Below are positions 9,401 to 17,167 of a DNA stretch of 17,868 nt, piece by piece. Each line of letters begins with the position of its first letter. The first letter of the stretch is position 1. The position numbers and the translations under genes were made by a program. Source of the DNA: Chromera velia (lineage: Eukaryota; Sar; Chromeraceae); assembly GCA_018398765.1 (NCBI GenBank), contig JAHBMJ010002579.1, positions 1 to 17,868 of the forward strand, written 5' to 3'. The notes under the pieces were generated by a model. The model was given only the letters and a program-made list of their open reading frames with translations, was not told where the DNA came from and did no database searches.

Positions 9401-11679
9401 GGTGTGGTTGCAACGTACGCGAAAGGTGCAGACTCCCTCAACCCTCCCCCACACCCGCAGCACGCATCTGACGCCGCAAGCCCGCTGCTCTCCGCCCGAG
9501 TCCGCTGCAAGGCCCCGAAGACGTCGGCACTCTTCGGTGCACCGTCAGCACAGAAGCTCTGTGTCTCATACTGCTGGCAGGAAAAACCCCCCATCACCCT
9601 CTGTTCTTCAATCGCAGCGGAAACAGATGGAGGGGAAATGTCAGCGCAACACGGCGCTCGGAAGGCTTCCTCGTCCTTTGAGCACTGCAATGCTTCTGTG
9701 GATACGTCTCCGTCTGCTGACAGAGTGAGGTGGCCGCCCTCACAGGGCGTGAGAGACCACACCCGCGAGCTGGAGAGGCCGCAGAAGGAAGGGACGACTG
9801 CGCTTAGGATCTCATGAGAAGAGCAGAGACGCCAGCCCTTGGAGGAGCAGTGAAGAGCGCTGTCTCGAAAGGGAGAGGCTGAGGAGAGACACTCCCCGGA
9901 TCCCTGTCCGCACGCACCCACTGACGCCACCTGGTTCCAGTCAGGCAGGGCAGAGCAGGCCAGGCTGGAGTATCTGTTCACCTGCATTCATGCAGCATCC
10001 ATCCATCCATCCATCCATCCATCGATCCTTCATTCATGCAGTCGGGGCCAGGGGGGTTAATTGTTAATTAACGACGCTCGTGTACCCACCCATACACGCA
10101 TGCGTGTGTATGCTTCCAGGCGCATGCATTCATATGCAAGAAGAAAGAGACTGGTATACATACCTGTGAGGAAATAGAGAGAGACTGAGAAACAGGTAAG
10201 GAAAGGAAAGGAAAGGGGAAATAAGACAAAGTACGCCTTTACCCGCTCAGTCGGGAAGGAGAGTGGGAAGGAGGGAGGCGGGGAGAAAGGGAAAGACGGC
10301 AGTCGCGACAGAGAGGGAACCCAAGAAGGAAGCACACTGAGGAGAAGGGAAGGAGTGCGACTTTCACGGAGAGGATCTGGCAAGAGCCCACTCTGATGGA
10401 TTCGTGTCTCCCTCCCCAGTTCAGTGCGTGCGTGAAGAGAGACACTGAGAGAGATAGCAAGGCGAGAAGAGAAATGAGAAGACAACAGTGCAAATCTGAG
10501 TTCTGTGGTTCGGAAGCAGAAAGGGGAAAACAAATGTGTCCAAGCAGATGACGTTTGAATGTCATGATGGTCGCCTTGCTGTCTTTTCTCTTAATTCTTC
10601 CTTTTTCCCTTGAGTCCTACCTGAAGGGTATCCTTCTCAAACGTCGGTGCGTCTCGACAAGGAACACAGGTCCCGTCGGGTCTCTTGCTGTACCCTCCCT
10701 TGCACTTTGTGCAGGTCCCCGACGTTTCGTCAAACCGCGCACACCCACTGCAGAGGAGACTCTGACGGGGACAGCAGGAACTCACGGCCCCCGTGTAAGT
10801 CCAGTCGATAAGGCGCACCTGAGAGGGCAGACAGCCTGACACTGAAGCGCTGTGATCGCTCTCAACCCTTTTCTCTCTCTTGCTCTGTCTGCCGACCCTC
10901 GAAACAACTGAAACATCCTCTCGGTCCCTGTTCGTCTGGTTGCCCTCAGACAGGACAGTCACGGACTGCGGGGCATCTTCTCTTTTGGGGGCACTGGCAG
11001 CAGAGGGCCTGCTGCTGAAAAGCTCAAACCAGGGAGAGGGTGAAAAGCGCTCTGAGGTGAGCGGATAGGGTCCACGCGATTCGTAGGCGGTCTCCCACTT
11101 TCCGTTCTTCCCGCTATGTGCACTCACCAAAACAGCTTCGAGGGAAAAGTTGAGGGGGTCGCATGGGATTGAAGAATGAGTGGACGGTGTGACGATGCGG
11201 AAATGCGTGACCTCGACTGGCTCCGTGAAATTAAATAATTGGGTCCTGTGCATCTGGCGTGAAGGAAGAAAAGGGGCCTCTGTCTCCCCATTCACCGAGA
11301 GGGATCCGTTGGCGGGGATAATTGTTTCCGACGGAAGGACATCTACCTTGTCACCGTATCTTGTGAACTGGAGATGGACGGCCTCTGCGGAGCACTCAGG
11401 GCCTGTCTCTAGACCGTTAGAGCGAAATTGGTGGACAGAGAAGCGCAGAGCCAGAATTTTGGGTGTGGGGGGATTTTCCCTCACGAAAGAATTGCGTCGA
11501 GCAGACGGGAGGGAGACGAGGCTACGAGTTGAACGTTTCCTCTGGATCTTTTTTGTATTTCTACAGGAGGATGGAGAAGCCCCTTGTCTGAAAGGTTCAT
11601 GGAGGGCTTGAAAGTGCCCGGAAGCACTTCTCAGGAAGAGGCACGAGAGGAGCCCCCAACTGAGAAGCAATCTGATCAT
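2541..11679 (-). CDS. Large secreted multi-domain protein (PAN/apple, Sushi, Ig-like, Cys-rich), 9 exons, 2003 aa
   Basis: Spliced gene read on the minus strand: 11679-10621, 9981-8924, 8416-6430, 6189-5929, 5509-5290, 4861-4481, 4239-4202, 3880-3818, 3485-2541. All introns are GT-AG (639, 507, 240, 419, 428, 241, 321 and 332 nt) and phases agree at each junction, giving 6012 nt with one terminal stop. The start is the first ATG in the frame, with G at -3, and encodes a signal peptide. Visible modules: discoidin-like (about 75-222), Cys-rich (283-341), two R-L-C...CC modules (about 398-465 and 677-754), ACC-x-CGGG module (488-533), Ig-like segments (about 540-625, 770-885, 925-1022), PAN/apple (about 1027-1095, 1095-1164, 1465-1512), Sushi (1594-1659) and a helix-rich tail (about 1660-2003). 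Many N-x-S/T sequons fit secretion. No C-terminal membrane anchor is seen. Role inferred: extracellular adhesion or matrix. I do not recognise a named orthologue. The least certain exons are 7 and 8. Confidence 0.82.
3751..3770. repeat. (AG)10 microsatellite inside intron 8
   Basis: Uninterrupted AG dinucleotides on the plus strand. On the sense (minus) strand it is a CT tract followed by TTCTGCAG, which would make an excellent unused splice acceptor. Confidence 0.9.
3818..3880 (-). CDS. Exon 8: 63-nt small exon, acidic helical segment (1669-1689)
   Basis: Acceptor GTCCATGCAG|GAC and donor CAGG|GTCGGT frame 21 codons, phase 0 at both ends. The product is acidic and alanine-rich (for example 'VLDSQEEAAEAVR') and continues the helix-like character of 'SDRLDEMR' from exon 7 and of the tail in exon 9. 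Read in phase 1 the same DNA would give a Gly/Ser-rich linker instead, so the choice depends on exon 7 being right. Confidence 0.5.
4202..4239 (-). CDS. Exon 7: 38-nt small exon completing the Sushi-like module (1656-1668)
   Basis: Proposed from three lines of sequence evidence. First, there is an excellent acceptor: pyrimidine tract, a CTGAC branch-like element, then TACCCAG. Second, entry in phase 1 gives A-A-L-C-K, placing C1659 thirteen residues after C1646 as the fourth Sushi cysteine. Third, exit at CGT|GTGCGT is phase 0, which fits exon 8 and the long last exon. A competing donor two bases earlier (C|GTGTGC) would exit in phase 1. cDNA would settle it. Confidence 0.55.
4461..4480. repeat. 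(AGAC)5 microsatellite at donor of intron 6
   Basis: Five perfect tetranucleotide copies that directly abut the exon 6 donor; the first GTCT of the sense-strand repeat is the GT of the splice site. Confidence 0.9.
4481..4861 (-). CDS. Exon 6: Cys-rich region and most of a Sushi/CCP-like module (1529-1655)
   Basis: Acceptor TATACGCAG|GC gives the last two bases of Gly1529, split with exon 5. The exon ends CTTCAG|GTCTGT, phase 1, inside an AGAC/GTCT microsatellite. Residues about 1539-1594 carry C1540, C1548, C1568, C1577, C1591 and C1594. The Sushi-like pattern follows: C1594, then 'GTELKVQCWDERYA' (C1623, Y1628), then 'SLTCVDGEW' (C1646, G1649, W1651). The fourth Sushi cysteine is missing from this exon and is supplied by the next one. 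Sushi/CCP domains are usually protein- or carbohydrate-binding modules in adhesive extracellular proteins. Confidence 0.8.
5290..5509 (-). CDS. Exon 5: third PAN/apple-like module (1456-1528)
   Basis: Acceptor ATCTGCAG|GTG and donor CTCAAG|GTGGGA, phase 0 to phase 1. The translation shows C1465, then 'TACRASCFANDDCAFFW' with C1482, C1486 and C1492, then C1506 and C1512. This is the C-x3-C-x5-C core with a following aromatic 'FFW' strand expected of a PAN/apple domain, carried on essentially one exon. An alternative donor eight codons earlier (TCA|GTAGAC, phase 0) was discarded because it would put exon 6 out of frame. Confidence 0.8.
5929..6189 (-). CDS. Exon 4: acidic Glu/Ala-rich linker and Pro-rich segment (1369-1455)
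   Basis: Acceptor CCTGCCTGCAG|CTC has a good pyrimidine tract and the donor is CAG|GTAATT. Both ends are phase 0, 87 codons. The first third is a Glu/Ala tract (about 1375-1392) in which charge dominates, likely a flexible or helical linker. The second half is Pro-rich with a C-D-C pair at 1422-1424 ('LHPCDCFPPDFG'). No domain is recognised. The frame is fixed by matching phases on both sides, and the clean splice sites make this exon reasonably sure even though the protein sequence is low in information. Confidence 0.72.
6430..8416 (-). CDS. Exon 3: end of second RLC module, Ig-like segments, two PAN/apple modules, uncharacterised Cys region (706-1368)
   Basis: Acceptor ACAAAAG|T supplies the third base of Ser706 (AG+T). 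The second RLC module finishes with 'NRIW' at 710-713, C718, C742 and C753-C754. Two beta-rich, proline/serine-linked segments (about 770-885 and 925-1022) read as degenerate Ig/cadherin-like repeats. The second contains 'FDANTGEVRHYLGGG' and 'FTLDPAKGTIGG'. PAN/apple 1 uses C1027, C1049, C1053, C1059, C1070 and C1095. PAN/apple 2 uses C1119, C1123, C1129, C1145 and C1164 and probably shares the boundary near C1095. The C-x3-C-x5-C core is the PAN hallmark. Residues about 1168-1345 (C1179, C1185, C1201, C1240, C1294, C1343) match no family I recognise. The exon closes at a strong GGG|GTGAGT donor, phase 0. Confidence 0.85.
8417..8923 (-). other. Intron 2 (507 nt), interrupting the second RLC module
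   Basis: GTAGGT...AAAAG. It contains a GAAAGA-type run (about 8845-8880) and a CT-rich block near the acceptor. Phase 2 on both sides creates Ser706. The intron falls between the RLC motif and the N-R-I-W motif of the module. Confidence 0.75.
8845..8880. repeat. GAAAGA purine repeat
   Basis: Short GAAA/GAGA units within intron 2, directly followed by a short CA run at about 8884-8893. Confidence 0.85.
8924..9981 (-). CDS. Exon 2: first RLC module, ACC-x-CGGG module, Ig-like domain, start of second RLC module (354-705)
   Basis: Acceptor AATGCAG|GTG follows an in-frame TGA, so the exon cannot extend further 5'. It ends phase 2 at CAG|GTAGGT. Module 1 spans about 398-465: G-W-R-L-C at 402-406, 'RVW' at 426-428, C433, C453 and a CC pair at 464-465. 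Residues 488-533 hold C488-x2-Y, C497 and ACC-G-CGGG (C527, C528, C530), a short Cys module I know from many stramenopile and alveolate secreted proteins. Residues about 540-625 look like a putative Ig/cadherin-like (He_PIG-type) domain: 'LSLDGETGRVFGTPPSDSG' is the typical 'D-x-T-G-x-x-x-G-T-P' turn, followed by 'FSIECTVSA'. From about 643 a second Cys module starts, with R684-G-G-R-L-C689, and is cut by intron 2. Confidence 0.85.
9982..10620 (-). other. Intron 1 (639 nt) with ATCC microsatellite near its 3' end
   Basis: GTAGGA...ATGCAG. The sense strand is CT-rich in the middle, with an ATCC/GGAT run (9997-10020) a few bases before the acceptor instead of a normal pyrimidine tract. No coding potential stands out inside. 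Confidence 0.75.
9997..10020. repeat. (ATCC)n microsatellite
   Basis: About six copies of ATCC/CATC on the plus strand within intron 1, followed by degenerate copies to about 10036. Confidence 0.9.
10621..11679 (-). CDS. Exon 1: signal peptide, discoidin-like region, Cys-rich module (residues 1-353)
   Basis: The frame opens with MIRLLLSWGLLSCLFLRSAS, a clear signal peptide with cleavage likely near residue 21. Residues about 75-222 resemble a galactose-binding/F5-8C-like fold: a 'LRF' strand start, a 'THFRIVTPS' strand, 'CDPLNFSLEA' and 'GKWETAYESRGP', the pattern common in protist discoidin-like domains (family call from pattern, not alignment). Sequons occur at N124, N150, N177 and N247. 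Residues 231-280 are a charged, Ser-rich linker with the furin-type site R268-E-K-R271. Cysteines 283, 302, 303, 310, 313, 323, 326, 338 and 341 form a small growth-factor-receptor-like module with a C-x2-C-x2-GY-x7-C-x2-C pattern. The exon ends in CAG|GTAGGA, phase 0. Any upstream extension of this frame would start at GTG, which is not expected in a nuclear gene. Confidence 0.85.
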
Positions 11680-11803
11680 TGCAACGCAGCACGGGAGGAA
11701 AACTGAGTTCTGAATCCTATCCAAAAATGTCAATTGAAAGAAAAGAGGAGGGATTGGAGACCTGCCAGACAGGAAGACTCCCCAAACTCTCCATACGGCT
11801 ACG

Positions 11804-11810
11804 AATTTAT
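11804..11810 (-). promoter_or_regulatory. Candidate TATA-like box upstream of the large gene
   Basis: On the minus strand the word TATAAAT occurs 125 bases before the ATG at 11679, in the only AT-rich patch of the immediate upstream region. The position would allow a 5' leader of roughly 95 nt. Core promoter signals of chromerids are not well defined, so this rests on the motif alone. Confidence 0.25.
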
Positions 11811-11889
11811 ATTTCACGCATGAGGTTGTGATGAAACTGGTCGATGAGGTGTGAAGAGATGTCTGAAGTCGTAATTCATCGTAATTCCA

Positions 11890-12175
11890 GTTGTGTCAAA
11901 AGTTCATGACTTGCATTGCGTCATCTTGCGTATACCAGACTGAAATGCTCCCGGGGAGCATGCCGTGGCCCCATCGTGGCCCCCAAAAGTTCATGAACTG
12001 TTGAATTTCGTTGCGGCTCCGCCGGCGGCCACGGTATCTGCTTTGTTGACGTCCGTTGGCCGGCTCCACGGCGGCGCGGTCTATTGCAACCTCGCAAACT
12101 TTTGGCATGTACGTAAGCTTAGGAGGGTATTACCACTTTTAACATGCCGTCGGCCGGGGGCCACGGTATCGCGGG
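11890..12175. repeat. GC-rich patch with short direct and inverted repeats, possible degraded small element
   Basis: CAAAAGTTCATGA occurs at 11897-11909 and again at 11984-11996. AACTTTTG at 12097-12104 is the inverse of the first eight bases. CCGTGGCCCC (11963-11972) is inverted as GGGGCCACGG (12157-12166), and GGCCACGGTATC occurs near 12028 and 12159. Composition changes sharply to AT-rich just after. The gene's upstream region borders it. It could be a degraded foldback/MITE-like insertion or a promoter-associated repeat; no target duplication was found. Confidence 0.4.
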
Positions 12176-13110
12176 ACTATTTTTTTTTCTCTTGCATGAT
12201 AAAAAACAAATAAAAACAAATTAAGTTTGTGTACTCCCACCCCAAATTTAGGGTAATCAAATTTGGGCTGGAATTGAATTGTTAGTGCAGTGTTAGTCTA
12301 GGACCTGCTATAAATGGTTATAAACAATATTGACAACGGTCAGAAAACCTGAACTTCGATTCGTTAACCTCTATAACTATCTGTAACGGTGTAATCTTGA
12401 AGTGCATACAAAACTGGTCTAAAATACCTTAGTGCGGAATAGGCGCATCCCTCGATCTAGCCTTCGATTACCTTCGATAATGTGTATTATATCCGTAGAG
12501 TTATGGCGCTGCTAACGTATGGGGCTATAAGATCTGAGGGTTGGACATGTATTGTTCGTACTTCTCTTTAGTCTTACACACAGGCAAGACTGTATTTCTG
12601 AAGTGACTTGCATGTAAACCAATTAATACAATGCACGCATGCACATACATATACGCCATACGCTCAATATACGCGCACTACGTGCAGCTCTGACAATGCC
12701 TACAACCTCACAATGTAACGATATCTACAATAGCCGTATGACTGTCTAGAGGCATCCTAGAGCATATTGGGACCAACCAGTCTTATCAACCTCGCAATCT
12801 TTCGTGCTCGTTCTCTCTACACTAGCCACCTTTCTTACTGCGCTATCTTTGTGCTCCTCTAGCATATAACAGTCTCAGGCTGCGATTTAGTATTTGCATA
12901 ATATGATTAACCAAATTTTACCAATTAAATCTATGAAAACAATTTGGGGACATAAAAATATGAGACAAAAATGTAAATCAAGTAAAGTAGTAACAATAAT
13001 AGTTCTTCTCTTCAATGCCTGGCAATCAGGCTTTAGTCAGCAAAATTAAGATAACAGTAGTATTTGTCATTGAAATGATTTAAGTGAATACAAATGAATT
13101 AAGAGACATG
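12176..13110. other. AT-rich intergenic stretch without a recognised gene
   Basis: No sizeable open frame on either strand. It contains the 9-base hairpin at 12241-12267 and otherwise unstructured AT-rich sequence. It mirrors the AT-rich block at the left end of the window. Confidence 0.55.
12241..12267. other. Perfect 9-base hairpin CCCAAATTT / AAATTTGGG
   Basis: Arms 12241-12249 and 12259-12267 with a 9-base loop in an AT-rich intergenic stretch. No gene end is known beside it, so a terminator role is not claimed. Confidence 0.6.
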
Positions 13111-14881
13111 AAACGATGTCACTGAATCATGACACTGATCATGCCAGGGGGAGTGAAAGCCATGCATATCAACTTAATTTCCACCTTATGAGAAAAAAAC
13201 GAGTCCACCGTAATCAACCAAGGGCAAGCTCCCCTTTCAGAGATAACAGAGTCAGAGAGCAAATCAATCCCGAAGCCCATAATTCAGAGAGGAAAACAGC
13301 AAGGGCAGCTGCGTGCATGCAATGGCAGAAAAAAAAAATCCAGCTGTGCACACAGACAGACACCCCGTGGACGCAAACAAAGAGACAAACGAACAGACAA
13401 ACAGGGAGTCTCAGACAAGAAGTGAAAGAAAAAAGAAAACGACCCGTGAAAAGGAGACAAGCAAACGAATTAGAGACAGTCTCTGTACACTCTGCCAGGC
13501 AGATACATCAACAGTAAAGACAAGGGAGCACAAGGCACCCCTGACACGAACTTGTAGTCAACAAAGAAAGAGACCGACAGACAGGCAGGCATCTCGACCT
13601 TACCATCCCCGTCTGCTGGAGAACCAATTAAAGCATAAGAAAACAGAAGAAACGTCATTCCGTCTCCCCAACAACTGGAGGTCAGTCAGTACAGACGGAA
13701 GAATTACCTGGCAGAGCTTGCAAAGATTCTTTCTTAAGCGTTTCTAGACACCTCAGATAACGTAGAGGAGTCAGGAATGAGAAGAAAGACACACAGTGTC
13801 TCAAGTCGGCAGACCCGGAAAGAAAGAAGTGCAGGGCCGAACAAATCGATGCGTGGAAAGAAATAGACGACTGCGGAGATCCACGAAAAGAAAGAAAAGA
13901 ATCGATCCGCCTCTCTCTGAGAGACCAGACTTGTGAGTGAGTGGACTGATTATTGAGAAGCACTGTGCTTTCCTCACTCTCTTGTCAGTCTGCCTGAATG
14001 AATGGCGGCCACAAAATCTCTCCTGATCATGCACTTTTCATGGTGCCCGACACAGGAGGCCCCCCGACTTCTCTGTTCGTCTTTGTGCTGTTCTCTCTCT
14101 CTTCACCCACCTTCCGCCTTTATGTATTCATTACTCTTTTCAATGCAAGCATCAGACGGCCATCAGAAAGGAGCGACCAGGACGGAGAGATGGAAATTCT
14201 TCTTCTTCTTCTTCTCTTTCCCATCTGGCTGCATGGGCGTCTCTTCGGGGAAAAACGCTTGAATTGTCCATGCTGACTTGATCACATCTGCTGGCCAAAA
14301 AACAAAGGAAGCAGACAAACAGGAAGACTTTATTGCTGCGCTTGCTTCTTACACCTGCAAGAAGAAAGAAAGAAAAGTGACACTCCACCCAACCCAAAGA
14401 AGGTCGAATTGAATTGACCCCAACACGGATGGACTTATTTGTGCTTTGTCTCTGTGTCTTCTCCTGTTTTTTCACTCGTTCCCGTCTCCTGGAGTCTCCC
14501 ACACGAGCAGAATGGAAAGAAACCAGCATGAAGAAGTAAAAAAGAAAAAGAAACATAAAAAAGATGACCAACCTACAAACCACAGAACGACACGAAGCTC
14601 TGAGAGAGAGCCCGCGCTGGAATGATGAGGGGAAAAACTCCTCTCTTTATGCGCATAAACATCAACACAAACGCACAGACATGTGGAAAGAGAGATGCAC
14701 AAAAGGCGAAATGAAAGAGCACGCCAGAAAGGCGCACCCCCCCCTTCTTTCCTTTCACGCCAGAATCTTCTCTCCTATTCCCCCCGCCCCCCCATTCTCA
14801 TGCTCAAGACAGAGGGAGAAAAAACCTTTGGGGGGGTAGGGGGAAAAACTGCGACAACGTGGACTCATCTGAGTGGAAAGC

Positions 14882-14909
14882 ACAGACAGACAGACAGACA
14901 GACAGACAG
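14882..14909. repeat. (CAGA)7 microsatellite
   Basis: Seven tetranucleotide copies in the purine-rich stretch with no assigned gene. Confidence 0.9.
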
Positions 14910-15637
14910 TGAAGGAGGACATCAGTGAAGAATCTTTTGATGTTCTCTCCTTGAAATATCATGAAGGTGTGATCGATGTGTCTTTCTTTGGATAGGCGGA
15001 ATGAATGAAAAAGACGATGACAGAAGGCAAAGAAGCAGTGGAGGATTTCCTGTTGAATGATGATTTATTTCCGGCATTGTTTTTAGTGAAAGTGTGTGCC
15101 TGAATGGAATGGGATGATGATGGATGGAGAAGAAATAGATGTGCTTCTTCGATGTGGTCGCACACTTCTCTGTTGAATGAAGATAGGCACGTGCATTGCG
15201 GCAAACTCTGCCGACGCCTCCGCCGAACCGCGGCTCTCCGCTCCCCGTCCCTTCCTCTCCTGCGCCTGCTGCCCGTTTGTTTGAAAACTGCATTCGCCTC
15301 TCTCCATTCCCCTCACGAGGAAGGACTTCAAGAAAAGAAAAATCGAAAGAAAGGAAAAAGACAGAGTGCTGATTCAGACATAAGTCCCCCCAGAAAAATT
15401 CAATCAAAAGGGGGAAGCAAACGAATGCAAAAAGAAAGATGTTGAGGGAGGCAATGAGTGAATACAGGAAGGATCGTTCGATCCAGATCGATCTTTCTTT
15501 CTTTCAAACGGACAACTTCCAACGGCTTACGAAGAAGAATCAAACAGCAAGCGGTGCAAGCAGACACCGAAGAGGCAGCAACAGACAAGCCAACGCACGC
15601 AAACACCCCCCCTGCCCTCGTCCCCCCTCCCTGTGAT

Positions 15638-15638
<1 letters not shown>

Positions 15639-15664
<26 letters not shown>
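15639..15664. repeat. (GT)13 microsatellite
   Basis: Perfect GT dinucleotide run on the plus strand, following a C-rich stretch. Confidence 0.9.
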
Positions 15665-15668
<4 letters not shown>

Positions 15669-16249
15669 GTTATTCAAGTAAGATTGATTGGTGTCCTCGT
15701 GTACTGAAGAGATGAGCTTGTCAACCAAGATAAAGAATTGAAAGACAGGTATGAGTGGATGAGATAGTGCTTAGTGAGAGGGTGCCTCAGCGCTTTTCGC
15801 TTTCCTTTTCTTCTTCCTGTCACCCAGTCTTGTTTGATTGTGCCGGCACGGATGTAGGAGTTGGTGGTCCGAGTGAATGCCCCACAGAGCATCGGAGTGG
15901 CATTCATTCGAAAGGAAGGGGAGAGGAAGGCAAAGAAAAGAAAAGAAGAGAAGAGAAAGAAAGATGGACCAACGAATCACATCACACTGTGATCGTCACA
16001 TCCGGTCACTCGGACTTCCTGAGGAGACGAAAGAGTCAAATCCGATGTTGATTTATTTACTCGGCGTGTTGTCTTGTTTTCTTGTGTACAAATGTGGGTG
16101 GAAGGACTCCTTCGTCTCCATGGAAGAAGAAGAGTTAGAAGACAGCATGATCCTTCTGCTCTTCTCTAGACACAGCTAAAACGATGATACATACAAATAC
16201 AGAAGTAGAGCAGGAAGACAAAAAGTCAGAGGGAAACCGTCGGTCTTCC

Positions 16250-17080
16250 TTCTGCATTGATTTTCTTCCCTCCTTCCGTCCCTCCCTCGTGACCTGTTAA
16301 TACAAAAGAAGAAGCGCGCCTCCGTCAGAGCGACGGGGTGAGTTTCCCTTCCTTCCAACTCCCTTCGCGTTCTCCCTCCTTTCTCATCAGATACTTCTCT
16401 CAACCCGTCACGCTTTCCATCTCTTTTCGTCCACTGCACCCAACTGTCTTTGCCTTTTGTCTTCATTATTCCCCTCCGATTTCCACCTTCTCTTGTTCCT
16501 CTCTCCCCCTTTCCCTTTTTCTTTATTTACCATTCATCCCCCTGGTTTGTTCCGCCTCGCCTATTTGCACCCACCCGTAAGCCGAATTTCTCTTCTTTCC
16601 CCGTTGCTCACAAACTGACCTGCCATACTTTGTCGCCTGTTTGCCTTTCTCTTCCTTTCCATTGTTCGACATCTTCAAAGTCGCTGGTGCTTTGGTTCTT
16701 TCTCTCACCTGCTCTCCTCCTTTCGGTTCTCTCTCTCTCTTTGCTGCTATGTCGCTCGGCTCACAGGACAACAGAATCACTCTCTCTGATTTGCGGTCGT
16801 CCAAGGAGACAGCCACAGAGACAGGAAGAGAGAGACATAATGGCGTTGCGTCAATCACACATTCCAAATGTCTCTCGTTTACTTTCGCTGTCCTTTTCCC
16901 GTCCTTCAATTGTTTTGGATACACAGGCCTCGCGAGAGAGAGAGAGAGAGAGAAAGCAGAGTGAGAGAGTCAGGGCATCCATGCACAAACACATGCTCTC
17001 CCCAACTCCTTCTCTCTCTCTCTCTCTCCCCCTCCTCGATCTGCTTGGATTACAAACAACGCCTTTAGTTAGAGACAGAT
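16250..17080. other. Pyrimidine-rich plus strand, no supported gene
   Basis: The strand bias reverses here relative to 13110-16200. A plus-strand frame after an ATG at 16749 reads MSLGSQDNRITLSDLRSS and then fades into low complexity; it has no domain and no clear splice partners. The stretch ends at the satellite array. Confidence 0.3.
16934..17028. repeat. (GA)n and (TC)n pair in inverted orientation
   Basis: A GA run at 16934-16952 and a TC run at 17010-17028 are reverse complements separated by about 57 bases, so the segment could fold into a stem. Confidence 0.75.
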
Positions 17081-17167
17081 GAAAGAAACAAAGGAACGTT
17101 CGATCTTTTCGAATGGATCGAGGGAAGAGGTCCAAAGGCGAAGGCAAGCCGGCAGTGAGCGAACACA

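Larger units (their letters stand above)
13110..16200 (-). other. Purine-rich plus strand with exon-like segments on minus strand; no assembled gene
   Basis: The plus strand is strongly A/G-rich, which on the minus strand resembles the CT-rich introns of the neighbouring large gene. Exon-like pieces on the minus strand include 15325 to about 15130 (after TTTCTTTTCTTGAAG, reading SFLVRGMERGECSFQ...), 14616-14577 (CCAG|...|GTAGGT), 14280-14155 (ending FLMAV-stop) and 13751-13708 (CTGAG|...CCAG|GTAATT, reading CLETLKKESLQALP). I could not join them with consistent phases and recognise no domain. A gene with small exons, a noncoding transcript or chance are all possible. An AATAAA word on the minus strand at about 16052-16057 is also present. 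Confidence 0.2.

Noticed and set aside
12241-12267. Rho-independent style terminator
   Set aside because: A stem is present but there is no U-run after it, no adjacent gene end, and the DNA appears nuclear eukaryotic.
13116-13747. Plus-strand open frames of 133 and 144 codons
   Set aside because: Translations are Lys/Arg/Thr/Gln low complexity from purine-rich repeats, in overlapping frames, with no domain or splice evidence.
14922-15407. Minus-strand open frame of 161 codons
   Set aside because: It is composed partly of CT-tract translation and low complexity; only the middle part could be an exon, and that reads better in another frame after the acceptor at 15326.
15877-16179. Plus-strand open frame ending in a hydrophobic stretch (MLIYLLGVLSCFLVYKCGW)
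   Set aside because: The membrane-like segment is short, the upstream half is Lys/Arg/Glu low complexity, and there is no start context, homologous domain or splice signal to support it.
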